From Oscillospiraceae bacterium (GTDB lineage: Bacteria > Bacillota > Clostridia > Oscillospirales > Ruminococcaceae): DNA of 11,589 bases. A program made the position numbers and the translations under genes. Where the stretch lies: contig SVMQ01000043.1 of the NCBI GenBank assembly GCA_015067375.1, forward strand, positions 1 to 11,589. Direction: 5' to 3'. Of the stretch, positions 1-6,632 are shown piece by piece; position 1 is the first letter of the stretch; the number at the start of each line of letters is the position of its first letter. Under the pieces are notes generated by a model. The model did not search any database, had not been told where the DNA came from, and saw only the letters and a list, made by a program, of their open reading frames with translations.

Positions 1-1079
1 CGCACAGCGTTCATGTTATGCTGCTTCATCATGGCGAGGTCTTTGCGCATCTGCGCTTCGCTTGCGTAATAGCCGCTTTCGGGATAGCTGTCGTGGCGGT
101 TTGCGCCCAGCAGCTTTATCGGTGTGCCGTTAAGAGTAACGATGCCGTCTGTGACCGCTATCTCCCTGACGCCGACTTTTTCGCCTATCACTTCATCCTC
201 TGTGCTTATGACGAGATCATACAGCACAGGCTTCTCAGCCGACCACAGCTGTGGCTCGTCTATGACCATGCTTACGGAAGTTCCCGCCTGCGCCTTTGCG
301 CTGAATACCACACTTCCATCAGGCGCTGTAAGCGTGATATCAGCGTCGCAACCTTTAACTTCAAAGCCAAACACTGCCCTGCCGTCATGAAGCGTTGTGG
401 TTATCGTGTAGTCCGTTACCCTTTTCTTCGGACGTGATACTACATAAACATCACGGAATATGCCAGAAAGACGTATCTTGTCCTGATCCTCGAGATATGT
501 ACCGTCGCACCATTTCAGCACTGCTGCGGTTATGCGATTTTCGCCCTCTGCGAGAAAAGGTGTTATATCGAACTCAGAAAAAGCATGGGATACCTGAGTA
601 TATCCTACAAACTCATCATTGACGAAAAGATACAGGCAGCTGTCAACGCCCTCAAAGGTCAGCAGGCGGTCATTGCCGTCAGGTGTATAGCTGTATGTGC
701 GCCGATATACTCCCACAGGCGTATCATCGGGGACATATGGCGGATCGTAGGTTATGGGATAGCAGATGTTCGTATACTGCGGCTTGTCGTAGCCATAAAG
801 CTGCCAGTTTGACGGCACAGGGATGGTATCCGTAAAGGCTGCATTTATGAAATCATCCTCAAGGTCGATGACGCTGTCGTAGTATCTGAAGCCCCACTCG
901 CCGTTGAGCATCTCCACACGCGAAGAACGCTCCTTTGACAAGAACGCATCCTCGCCCTTTGCAAAAGGAACGAACCAGCAATGGTCGTCCTGTGTTCCTA
1001 TATGCAGTGCGCTGGGGTCTTCATGATATATCAGCCTGCTTTTGGGGCTGCCTTTTGCTGAGATAAGTTCTAAGTTCAT
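1..1079 (-). CDS. GH2 beta-galactosidase (LacZ type), N-terminal part, cut by the left window edge
   Basis: The product would hydrolyse terminal beta-galactosides, probably in the cytoplasm because there is no signal peptide. About 359 codons are visible, starting MNLELISAKG and leaving the window at MKQHNMNAV, the start of the catalytic barrel. The visible part covers the sugar-binding domain (SNWQLYGYDKPQYTN, then DGTYLEDQDKIRLSGIFRDV, both hallmarks of LacZ-like GH2 enzymes), the immunoglobulin-like domain, and the LGANRHDSYPESG segment that opens the TIM barrel. The catalytic glutamates lie outside the window. The start at 1079 is supported by a GGAGG six bases upstream, which overlaps the end of the fucosidase gene; only 12 bases separate that stop from this ATG, so the two genes are surely cotranscribed and probably translationally coupled. 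Family assignment is firm; beta-galactosidase rather than another GH2 activity is likely from the DGTYLEDQD motif. Confidence 0.93.
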   Translation of the reverse strand, partial: MNLELISAKGSPKSRLIYHEDPSALHIGTQDDHCWFVPFAKGEDAFLSKERSSRVEMLNGEWGFRYYDSVIDLEDDFINAAFTDTIPVPSNWQLYGYDKPQYTNICYPITYDPPYVPDDTPVGVYRRTYSYTPDGNDRLLTFEGVDSCLYLFVNDEFVGYTQVSHAFSEFDITPFLAEGENRITAAVLKWCDGTYLEDQDKIRLSGIFRDVYVVSRPKKRVTDYTITTTLHDGRAVFGFEVKGCDADITLTAPDGSVVFSAKAQAGTSVSMVIDEPQLWSAEKPVLYDLVISTEDEVIGEKVGVREIAVTDGIVTLNGTPIKLLGANRHDSYPESGYYASEAQMRKDLAMMKQHNMNAV

Positions 1080-1091
1080 TTGTAGCCTCCG

Positions 1092-2519
1092 TCAATTAGA
1101 TTTCTCGTACACTCCGATAAAGGAGAGCGTAGGTGCAACTCTGGAATCGGTGATACTGATAGTCAGCCTGTCAGCCTTTACCGCGTTTTTCAGCGGAATT
1201 ATGCGCTTATAGCCGACAACAGTGCCGCTGTATATCTCCTCATAAGCATCGCCACGATGAGCGGTTACAGTAAAGCTCTCAATGCGCTGGCTCAGACGGA
1301 TGTTCTCTTTAAGTACGATGTTTGAGATATCCACAGGCTTGTCCCAGCGGATGTCTATCTCTGCCGCTGTAACTCCGTCAGCGGTGCGGAAATAACTGTC
1401 GTAGCTGTCACAGCGGACGTTTTCGATAGCAAATCCGTCAAGGCTCTCATTGCAGGTAAGCTCTGCGTTGTCCAACACATTTTTACTGAAATTACTGCGC
1501 AGATACACGCCTATCTCCTCGAGGCGCTTTACGTCATTTTCGTGGAACAGACCATCGGGCGTTGGCGGAATATTCAGCAGGAACGTCGCATTTCCGCCGA
1601 CTGAGCAATTATACACATTGATGAGGTCGTCAAGTGAGCGCACCTTGTCGTCCTCGTGCGAGTGATAAAACCATCCGGGGCGTATGGAGGTATTCACCTC
1701 CGCAGGATACCATACGAGGTCTGTTTCGCCCTGCAGTATCTCGCGGCTTCCGAGGTCGCCGTCCCATGCGTGTATCTCACGCTTGCGGAATTCCTCGTTA
1801 TCCTCGTGCTGGCTGTTTTCCACTATCTTTTCGGTATCCCTCGTGCGCGCTGGGACAACGCTCCACTCTGCTTTTCGCGTGTAGCCTGCCTCGTTGCCGC
1901 ACCAGCGGATATCAGGTCCGCAGACGTTGATGCAGGCATTGGGCTGTAATTCTCTTATAGTTGCGTAATATCTGTCCCAGTCATAATACTGCTTCTTGCC
2001 GTTTTCGCCCTCGCCGCAAGCTCCGTCAAACCATACCGAGAACACCTCGCCGTAGTTCGTCAGAAGCTCTGTAAGCTGGTATACGAAGTAGTCGTCGTAT
2101 GCCTTACCCTGACCGTACAGCTTGCAATTTCTGTCCCATGGCGAGAGATATACGCCGAACTTTATACCATATTTCGCGCAGGCGTCAGCAACCTCTTTAA
2201 CCACATCCCCCTTGCCGCCTCTGAAAGGCGAGGAAGCGACGGAGTGCTGTGTGTACTTGCTCTGCCACAGGCAGAAGCCGTCATGATGCTTGCAGGTGAG
2301 GATAAGTCCCTTCATTCCTGCGGACTTTATCGCTCTCACCCACTGCTCCGCATCCAGCTTTTCGGGGTAGAAGATCTCGGGAGATTCCTTGCCGTCGCCC
2401 CATTCCTGCCCCGTAAAGGTGTTTACGGTAAAATGTACGAAGGCATAGAATTCCAGCTGCTGAAATTTCACCTGACGCTCAGAGGGTACGGTCTTTATCA
2501 ATAATTCATCAAAGCTCAT
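1092..2519 (-). CDS. GH29 alpha-L-fucosidase, probably subfamily B (alpha-1,3/4)
   Basis: This enzyme releases L-fucose from the non-reducing ends of glycans. The start is placed at 2519 (MSFDELLIK, 475 residues) rather than at an upstream ATG at 2576, because a GAAAGGA ribosome binding site lies a few bases before 2519 and the extra 19 residues resemble no family sequence. No signal peptide is visible, so it should be cytoplasmic. Family signatures in order: FVHFTVNTFTGQEWG, CKHHDGFCLW (about residues 76-85), GVYLSPWDRN, and VWFDGACGEG with the expected nucleophile Asp165. A C-terminal beta-sandwich fills about residues 350-475. The YLSPWDRN and WFDGACGEGENGKKQYYDW pattern is what I recall for subfamily B enzymes acting on alpha-1,3/1,4-fucose; that is inference. 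It is the upstream partner of the GH2 gene, so the pair may strip fucosylated galactosides. Confidence 0.95.
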   Translation of the reverse strand: MSFDELLIKTVPSERQVKFQQLEFYAFVHFTVNTFTGQEWGDGKESPEIFYPEKLDAEQWVRAIKSAGMKGLILTCKHHDGFCLWQSKYTQHSVASSPFRGGKGDVVKEVADACAKYGIKFGVYLSPWDRNCKLYGQGKAYDDYFVYQLTELLTNYGEVFSVWFDGACGEGENGKKQYYDWDRYYATIRELQPNACINVCGPDIRWCGNEAGYTRKAEWSVVPARTRDTEKIVENSQHEDNEEFRKREIHAWDGDLGSREILQGETDLVWYPAEVNTSIRPGWFYHSHEDDKVRSLDDLINVYNCSVGGNATFLLNIPPTPDGLFHENDVKRLEEIGVYLRSNFSKNVLDNAELTCNESLDGFAIENVRCDSYDSYFRTADGVTAAEIDIRWDKPVDISNIVLKENIRLSQRIESFTVTAHRGDAYEEIYSGTVVGYKRIIPLKNAVKADRLTISITDSRVAPTLSFIGVYEKSN

Positions 2520-2559
2520 ATAAATATCCTTTCCAGACATTAAAACTGTTGTTACATAA

Positions 2560-2605
2560 AGTATAATACATTTCAAACAAGCTTATCGGAGCGGTCGCAG
2601 ACCGT
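2560..2605 (-). promoter_or_regulatory. Weak promoter region and small dyad upstream of the fucosidase gene
   Basis: Reading the minus strand, TATTATACT (2560-2568) could supply a -10 box about 40 bases before the GH29 start, but no good -35 lies 16-18 bases upstream. A TTTGAAAT element (2570-2577) sits just upstream of the -10. It matches 8 bases of the direct repeat found in the AraC/GH27 intergenic region, which would fit an activator-dependent promoter. Farther upstream is a short perfect dyad, CGGTC-GCA-GACCG (2592-2604 on the plus strand), either an operator or a weak hairpin. An 8-base match in AT-rich DNA can be chance, so confidence is low. Confidence 0.3.
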
Positions 2606-2686
2606 TTCCAGCGACAGCACGCAAGGTCTCTGTTATAATTCTTTATCCACCTGTCGATATCTGTGACTGATCAATTTTCAGCCACT

Positions 2687-3529
2687 TTAACCAGGCTTAG
2701 TATTGTTTGCATTTCTATATTCCATCGGCGTCATACCGTTGTATTTCTTGAACACAGTCCCAAAATAGCCTGCATCGGAAAAACCTGAGTTCAATGCAAT
2801 TTCAGACAACGAAGCGTCGGTGTCAGCAAGCAGCTGCATAGCCTCCTGCAAGCGGCGGCGTGTGATGTATTCGTTGGGGCGGATATTCATAGTCTGACGG
2901 AACACCCTGCATAGATACTGCGGTGTTATTCCTGCCTCATCTGCAAGAATGGTAACGGGAAAATCCTCTCTGAAATGCTCTTCGATGTAGTTCAGCGCAG
3001 GCATAAGAATGTCGCTCCTGTCGGCACCGCCTGCAACGCTCTTGTCAGAGACCAGACGATGGAACTCCATGAGATACTGATAGACGAGTCCTGAACAGGT
3101 ATAGTTTCCATAGACCTTATCGGTCTTCAATGCAACGAACATTTTGTCAAACAGCTTAAGCATACGGGTATTATCGTCAGGCGTTACGACAACAGGTTTT
3201 GTAAGCCCGAGCTGTTCCAATATCTGATCGCAGGCGTACCCATCAAATACCACCCAGCGCACATCCCACTTTTCGCAATTGGGATAATATTCGTGCGGGA
3301 CATTCGCGGGGAGAAAGAAATAGCAATTATCTGTGAGAGTTACGGTCGTGGCACCGTATTTCAATGTTCCGTTTCCCTTGGCACTATACAATATTTGGTG
3401 CCAGCAATAACCTTCGGTGCGTCTTGTGTGGCCATGATATTCTGTTCCGCCTATGCCTGTCAGGAATACAGGCAGATCCTTTACCTGTTCTATGTACGGA
3501 TACACATGATTATTGACCTTTCCTGCCAT
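2687..3529 (-). CDS. AraC-family transcriptional regulator
   Basis: A 280-residue DNA-binding regulator. Residues about 20-100 form a cupin-type sensing domain (WHQILYSAKGNG, then FFLPANVPHEYYP, the usual AraC pocket pattern). The C-terminal 105 residues hold two helix-turn-helix units: ILADEAGITPQYLCRVFRQT (about 194-213) and LSEIALNSGFSDAGYFGTVF (241-260), ending in KKYNGMTPMEYR, the classic AraC/XylS signature. The start at 3529 follows an AAAGGGTGA ribosome binding site. The gene is divergent from the GH27 alpha-galactosidase and lies 167 bases upstream of the fucosidase gene on the same strand. Position and domain type suggest a sugar-responsive regulator, usually an activator, of these operons. 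The ligand cannot be read from the sequence; galactose, fucose or an oligosaccharide are candidates. Confidence 0.95.
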   Translation of the reverse strand: MAGKVNNHVYPYIEQVKDLPVFLTGIGGTEYHGHTRRTEGYCWHQILYSAKGNGTLKYGATTVTLTDNCYFFLPANVPHEYYPNCEKWDVRWVVFDGYACDQILEQLGLTKPVVVTPDDNTRMLKLFDKMFVALKTDKVYGNYTCSGLVYQYLMEFHRLVSDKSVAGGADRSDILMPALNYIEEHFREDFPVTILADEAGITPQYLCRVFRQTMNIRPNEYITRRRLQEAMQLLADTDASLSEIALNSGFSDAGYFGTVFKKYNGMTPMEYRNANNTKPG

Positions 3530-3557
3530 GAGATCACCCTTTCGTGTTTATGTTATC

Positions 3558-3586
3558 AGTTTAATACTTTTGAGTGGGAATGTCAA
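3558..3586 (-). promoter_or_regulatory. Sigma-A promoter of the AraC-family gene
   Basis: On the minus strand a consensus -35 TTGACA (3581-3586) and a -10 TAAACT (3558-3563) are separated by exactly 17 bases. They lie about 30 bases before the start codon, which gives a short leader. Spacing and the perfect -35 make this a convincing housekeeping promoter. Confidence 0.75.
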
Positions 3587-3596
3587 GCGGGAATTG

Positions 3597-3672
3597 GATT
3601 TTTGAAATAGGATATATCAGAGATCACTTTGAGTATATGGCAGATTTCGCTGACTGATATAGATTTTTGAAA
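3597..3672. promoter_or_regulatory. Direct repeat and dyad between the divergent AraC and GH27 genes, candidate AraC binding sites
   Basis: The 11-mer GATTTTTGAAA occurs twice in the same orientation, at 3597-3607 and 3662-3672, 65 bases apart (about six helical turns). Between the copies an inverted pair, ATATCAG (3614-3620) and CTGATAT (3654-3660), adds symmetry. The cluster lies upstream of both divergent promoters. AraC-family proteins commonly bind direct half-sites in such positions, sometimes with DNA looping. The repeat is seen directly; its assignment to the neighbouring regulator is inference. Confidence 0.45.
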
Positions 3673-3704
3673 CTAAAACTGCGGAATGATTTCATAATTT
3701 GCGA

Positions 3705-3733
3705 TTGACTGGATATTCGGAAAATGGTATCAT
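3705..3733 (+). promoter_or_regulatory. Sigma-A promoter of the GH27 operon
   Basis: A -35 TTGACT (3705-3710) and a -10 TATCAT (3728-3733) are spaced by 17 bases. Transcription should start near 3740 and give a leader of about 40 bases. The direct repeat ending at 3672 lies just upstream, the usual place for an activator. Confidence 0.7.
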
Positions 3734-3746
3734 TATTTTAGTGAAA

Positions 3747-3762
3747 GTATGCAAATGCTTAC
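3747..3762. promoter_or_regulatory. Imperfect palindrome just downstream of the GH27 promoter, possible operator
   Basis: GTATGCAAATGCTTAC is self-complementary at 12 of 16 positions, with half-sites GTAnGCA and TGCnTAC. It lies between the expected transcription start and the ribosome binding site (GAAAGGA, 3764-3770), a position suited to a repressor. No LacI- or GntR-type gene is in the window, so its partner is unknown. Confidence 0.3.
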
Positions 3763-3779
3763 AGAAAGGATATTTAGTT

Positions 3780-4937
3780 ATGAACACACCTCTTGCACAC
3801 ACACCTCCCATGGGCTGGAACTCCTGGAATACATTCGGCTGGAATATAAACGAGGAGCTTATACGAACAACAGCAGACTTTTTTATTGAAAGCGGACTTA
3901 AGGACGCGGGCTATGAATACATAGTGATAGATGATTGCTGGAGCGAAAAGCAGCGCGATGAAAACGGCAGACTTGTTGCAGATAAAAACAAGTTTCCTAA
4001 TGGCATCAAGCCTGTTGCTGATTATATCCACTCAAAAGGGCTTAAATTCGGTATGTATTCCTGTGCAGGAACTCACACCTGCGCCGGCTATCCCGGAAGC
4101 TTTGAGCATGAGTTTGTAGATGCTGAAACATTTGCGGAGTGGGGCGTTGATTATCTTAAATACGACTATTGCTACAAGCCTAAGAGCGCTGACGGTGAGA
4201 ATCTGTACAAGCGCATGGGGATGGCACTGAGAAACTGCGGCAGAGATATCCTTTTTTCCGCCTGCAACTGGGGCGCTGATAATGTCCACAGTTGGATAAG
4301 AGAATCGGGTGCAAATATGTTCCGTTCCACAGGTGATATTCAGGATAATTGGTTCTCTGTGAAGAACATCGTGGATTCGCAGCTTGGAAAGCAGGCGTAT
4401 GGCGGTGTCTACTGCCATAATGACATGGATATGCTGATAGTGGGAATGCACGGCAACGGAGACAACACAGAGGTTCTCGGAAGTCTGCCAGGCGGCTGCA
4501 CAGACACCGAATACAAAACGCACTTCGCGCTTTGGGCGATCATGAACTCGCCGCTGATGATCGGCTGCGATGTGCGCAAAATGTCCTCGGAAGCAAAAGA
4601 AATACTGACAAACCGCGATATCATCGCTATCAATCAGGATATCGAGGTAAGAGGCCCCTACTGTATCCGTCAGTGGAACAACCCCGAAAATGTTTTTGCA
4701 CTTATCAAGCCGCTGAGTGGCGGCGATTACGCGATTGGAATGTTCAATTTCAGCGATAAGAAAAGTGAGATGTCACTGCAGTTCTTCGATATCGGTCTTC
4801 CTGCTGCTTCGGGCAGAGGTCTGGAGCTTTATGACTGCTATTCTCATTCGGTTATCGGAACATTTACTGAACGATATGCAGCGCAGATAGAATCCCATGA
4901 TTGTGTGATGTTCCGCGCAAAGGTCGTGAAGCTCTGA
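3780..4937 (+). CDS. GH27 alpha-galactosidase
   Basis: This 385-residue enzyme removes alpha-linked galactose, for example the side groups of galactomannan or raffinose-type sugars. The start at 3780 (MNTPLAHTPPMGWNSWNTFGWN) is chosen over a longer frame beginning at 3699, because GAAAGGA lies nine bases upstream and because 3699 lies upstream of the promoter. Signatures in order: GWNSWNTFGWN (12-22), VIDDCW (49-54), the nucleophile segment YLKYDYCY with Asp129, and RSTGDIQDNW with the acid/base Asp186. A short beta-sandwich follows after about residue 300. Length and motif spacing are normal for the family and there is no secretion signal, so it probably acts on imported oligosaccharides. 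Its TGA stop overlaps the ATG of the next gene. The 13-mer GAAAGGATATTTA of its leader is repeated exactly in front of the GH29 gene. Confidence 0.97.
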   Translation: MNTPLAHTPPMGWNSWNTFGWNINEELIRTTADFFIESGLKDAGYEYIVIDDCWSEKQRDENGRLVADKNKFPNGIKPVADYIHSKGLKFGMYSCAGTHTCAGYPGSFEHEFVDAETFAEWGVDYLKYDYCYKPKSADGENLYKRMGMALRNCGRDILFSACNWGADNVHSWIRESGANMFRSTGDIQDNWFSVKNIVDSQLGKQAYGGVYCHNDMDMLIVGMHGNGDNTEVLGSLPGGCTDTEYKTHFALWAIMNSPLMIGCDVRKMSSEAKEILTNRDIIAINQDIEVRGPYCIRQWNNPENVFALIKPLSGGDYAIGMFNFSDKKSEMSLQFFDIGLPAASGRGLELYDCYSHSVIGTFTERYAAQIESHDCVMFRAKVVKL

Positions 4938-5140
4938 TGGCGGACTATAAAAACTGCATGGAATGCGGTGCAGACCTGCTTGCAGACGATATCGCAATAC
5001 ACCGCAAATTAGTTCAGCGGAATGCAGAGGAATTCTACTGCATCGACTGCCTGGCGGAGCTTATGGGACGAACGCGCCCTGAGATAGAAAAGCTGATAAA
5101 GTACTATCGCGAAAGCGGACAGTGCACATTGTTCAGGTGA
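4937..5140 (+). CDS. Small CxxC...CxxC protein coupled to GH27
   Basis: A 67-residue protein of unknown function. Two CxxC pairs (Cys7/Cys10 in NCMECGADLL, Cys35/Cys38 in FYCIDCLAEL) are 24 residues apart and are likely to bind one zinc as a ribbon-like fold. A helical tail follows (RPEIEKLIKYYRESG), ending QCTLFR with a fifth cysteine. The start is set by the TGATG overlap with the GH27 stop; there is no close ribosome binding site (AAAGG is 13 bases away), so translation probably depends on ribosomes finishing GH27. From memory, similar 60-70-residue proteins with a CECG...HKKL...FCIxCLA...GCTLF pattern exist in other Clostridia, with no known role. It could be a regulator, a metal-handling protein or an adaptor. 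It is clearly coding: conserved-looking motifs, operon position and a terminator downstream. Confidence 0.8.
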   Translation: MADYKNCMECGADLLADDIAIHRKLVQRNAEEFYCIDCLAELMGRTRPEIEKLIKYYRESGQCTLFR

Positions 5141-5144
5141 CATT

Positions 5145-5177
5145 GAAAGGATACAAGAAATGAAAAGAAAACACTGA
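5145..5177 (+). other. Five-codon mini-ORF with its own ribosome binding site
   Basis: After the CxxC gene, GAAAGGA (5145-5151) stands eight bases before an ATG (5160) that encodes only MKRKH before TGA (5175-5177). The ribosome binding site is the same type used by the real genes here. It may be a relic of a deleted third gene of the operon or a chance match. No continuation was recognised in the other frames before the terminator. Confidence 0.2.
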
Positions 5178-5219
5178 AATCCGATAAGCAATTCGGTCAC
5201 CGATCTGTTTTCTCACAAG

Positions 5220-5254
5220 AAATGTCCGCGGGGAATTCCTGCGGACATTTTTTT
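5220..5254 (+). terminator. Rho-independent terminator of the GH27 operon, possibly bidirectional
   Basis: A perfect 10-bp stem, AAATGTCCGC (5220-5229) with GCGGACATTT (5241-5250), encloses an 11-base loop and runs into a T tract (5248-5254). On the minus strand the hairpin is followed by a weaker T-rich run, so it may also stop transcripts of the convergent GH26 gene that ends at 5269. Confidence 0.88.
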
Positions 5255-5268
5255 GTATAGAACCCATT

Positions 5269-6600
5269 CTACTCTATCTTGAAATACTCCCAGACCTTCA
5301 GCTTGGAAGGAAACTCCTTGCCCTCGGTAAAACGATCGGGCAGATCTGAATATGTAACGATATTATCACTATTGAAGTAGCTTTGAAGCATTTCGACTGT
5401 CATGCGCTCAGTATTCAGCCTTGGCGTGCCGCTGAGGTTTGTCAGTATCGCACCGCCACCCGATGTTTCACAAAGAAATTCTCCGTTCCAAAGCATATAA
5501 TAAAGCCACATAGCCCCCGTTTCTTTGCATTCGTCAGGGTCGGGTATACAGCCGCATTCCGTAAGAGCCAACATCTTTCCACTGTCAGCATTCATGCTGT
5601 TGAGCTTGTTATACTGATCCAGTTTGGATGAATGGTCATTTGCTTCTCCGTAATAGTCAATACCTGCAATATCATAAGAATTAGGATGCACCATACAGTG
5701 CTTTGTCTGACCGTTCCAGACCCAGATGATATTAGTAAGCTTGTGATAGTTCTCGATTCGGTCAAATATGATATACCAAAGCTTCTGGAACACTTGATTT
5801 TCAACAGAACTCTTATTATGAACTCCCCACCAGAACCAGCTGCCTGAAGCCTCATGCAATGGTCTGAAAAGCACGGTCACTCCAGCTGATTCAAGTTTTT
5901 GCAGCTTGCTCGCGATAACATCTATATCATGGATGACCTGCCTGTACTCCTTCGTTCCAGGAGTTACTGCATTTATCTGATTCCAGTTGATGATATCCTC
6001 CTGATAGAACGCATGACCCATATCAGGATCGTCGATATCTCGTGGCACATTCCAGTGCCAGGTAAAAGTCACCAATCCCCCACTCTCGTTATGCCACTCA
6101 ATAGCCTCGTCAACCATCGTTTCACTGATATAAGAGCCTGTACAGTTGTTGAAATCAAAGCCTTTCATTGCAGGCATATCACCTGTATTATCATAATATG
6201 CGATATCCTCAAGACAGTCATCGTTCTTCATCTGCTGCGCGGTGAGGATCTGATCACCGTAGATGCTGCGCAAGAACTCAAAAACAGCTATAGTATCCTC
6301 GTTTGAGTTTTCAGAAACAGGCTTTGTCGGATCAATGGTCTTTGCTTCAAATGATGCTAACAAGGCATCGATATCCGTCTGATAAGACATTGCCTTCTCC
6401 ATATTGATATCACCATCGACCATAGCAACAGGCACAGAAAGCGGCTCTGTAATGTTCTCTGCTGCCTCCTGAGTGACAGGAACTGATGTTGCTGTTGTAG
6501 TCTGCCCGTCAACGGAAGTACTATCAACAGAAGTCTCACTGCAGCTTGTAACAGATATCATCATCACTGCCGCAAACGCGGCTGACAAGAACTTTTTCAT
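5269..6600 (-). CDS. GH26 beta-mannanase, predicted surface lipoprotein
   Basis: A 443-residue endo-acting enzyme expected to cleave beta-1,4-mannan. The N-terminus MKKFLSAAFAAVMMISVTSC is a lipoprotein signal with lipobox VTSC, so Cys20 should be lipid-anchored to the outer membrane face. A Ser/Thr-rich linker covers about 21-60. The catalytic domain runs from about 65 to 440 and shows GGLVTFTWHWNVP, the acid/base Glu250 in FRPLHEASGSWFWWG, and the likely nucleophile Glu348 in LALTECG, all typical of GH26. The substrate is assigned from the family; some GH26 members cut other beta-glycans. No dockerin or carbohydrate-binding module is present. A GAAAGGA ribosome binding site precedes the start. 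The gene begins 32 bases after the permease stop, so the two are probably one transcript. That gap holds two direct GATCGT copies 19 bases apart start to start, of unknown meaning. Confidence 0.93.
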   Translation of the reverse strand: MKKFLSAAFAAVMMISVTSCSETSVDSTSVDGQTTTATSVPVTQEAAENITEPLSVPVAMVDGDINMEKAMSYQTDIDALLASFEAKTIDPTKPVSENSNEDTIAVFEFLRSIYGDQILTAQQMKNDDCLEDIAYYDNTGDMPAMKGFDFNNCTGSYISETMVDEAIEWHNESGGLVTFTWHWNVPRDIDDPDMGHAFYQEDIINWNQINAVTPGTKEYRQVIHDIDVIASKLQKLESAGVTVLFRPLHEASGSWFWWGVHNKSSVENQVFQKLWYIIFDRIENYHKLTNIIWVWNGQTKHCMVHPNSYDIAGIDYYGEANDHSSKLDQYNKLNSMNADSGKMLALTECGCIPDPDECKETGAMWLYYMLWNGEFLCETSGGGAILTNLSGTPRLNTERMTVEMLQSYFNSDNIVTYSDLPDRFTEGKEFPSKLKVWEYFKIE

Positions 6601-6632
6601 TATAAATTCCTTTCTGTACGATCACAAACTCT

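Noticed and set aside
4032-4523. A 163-codon minus-strand frame opposite the GH27 gene, and similar long antisense frames elsewhere.
   Set aside because: They are shadows of strong genes on the other strand, with no ribosome binding site or recognisable motif.
5269-6600. The GH26 enzyme as a cellulosome component.
   Set aside because: No dockerin repeat is present at either end, and the lipobox gives a direct membrane anchor.
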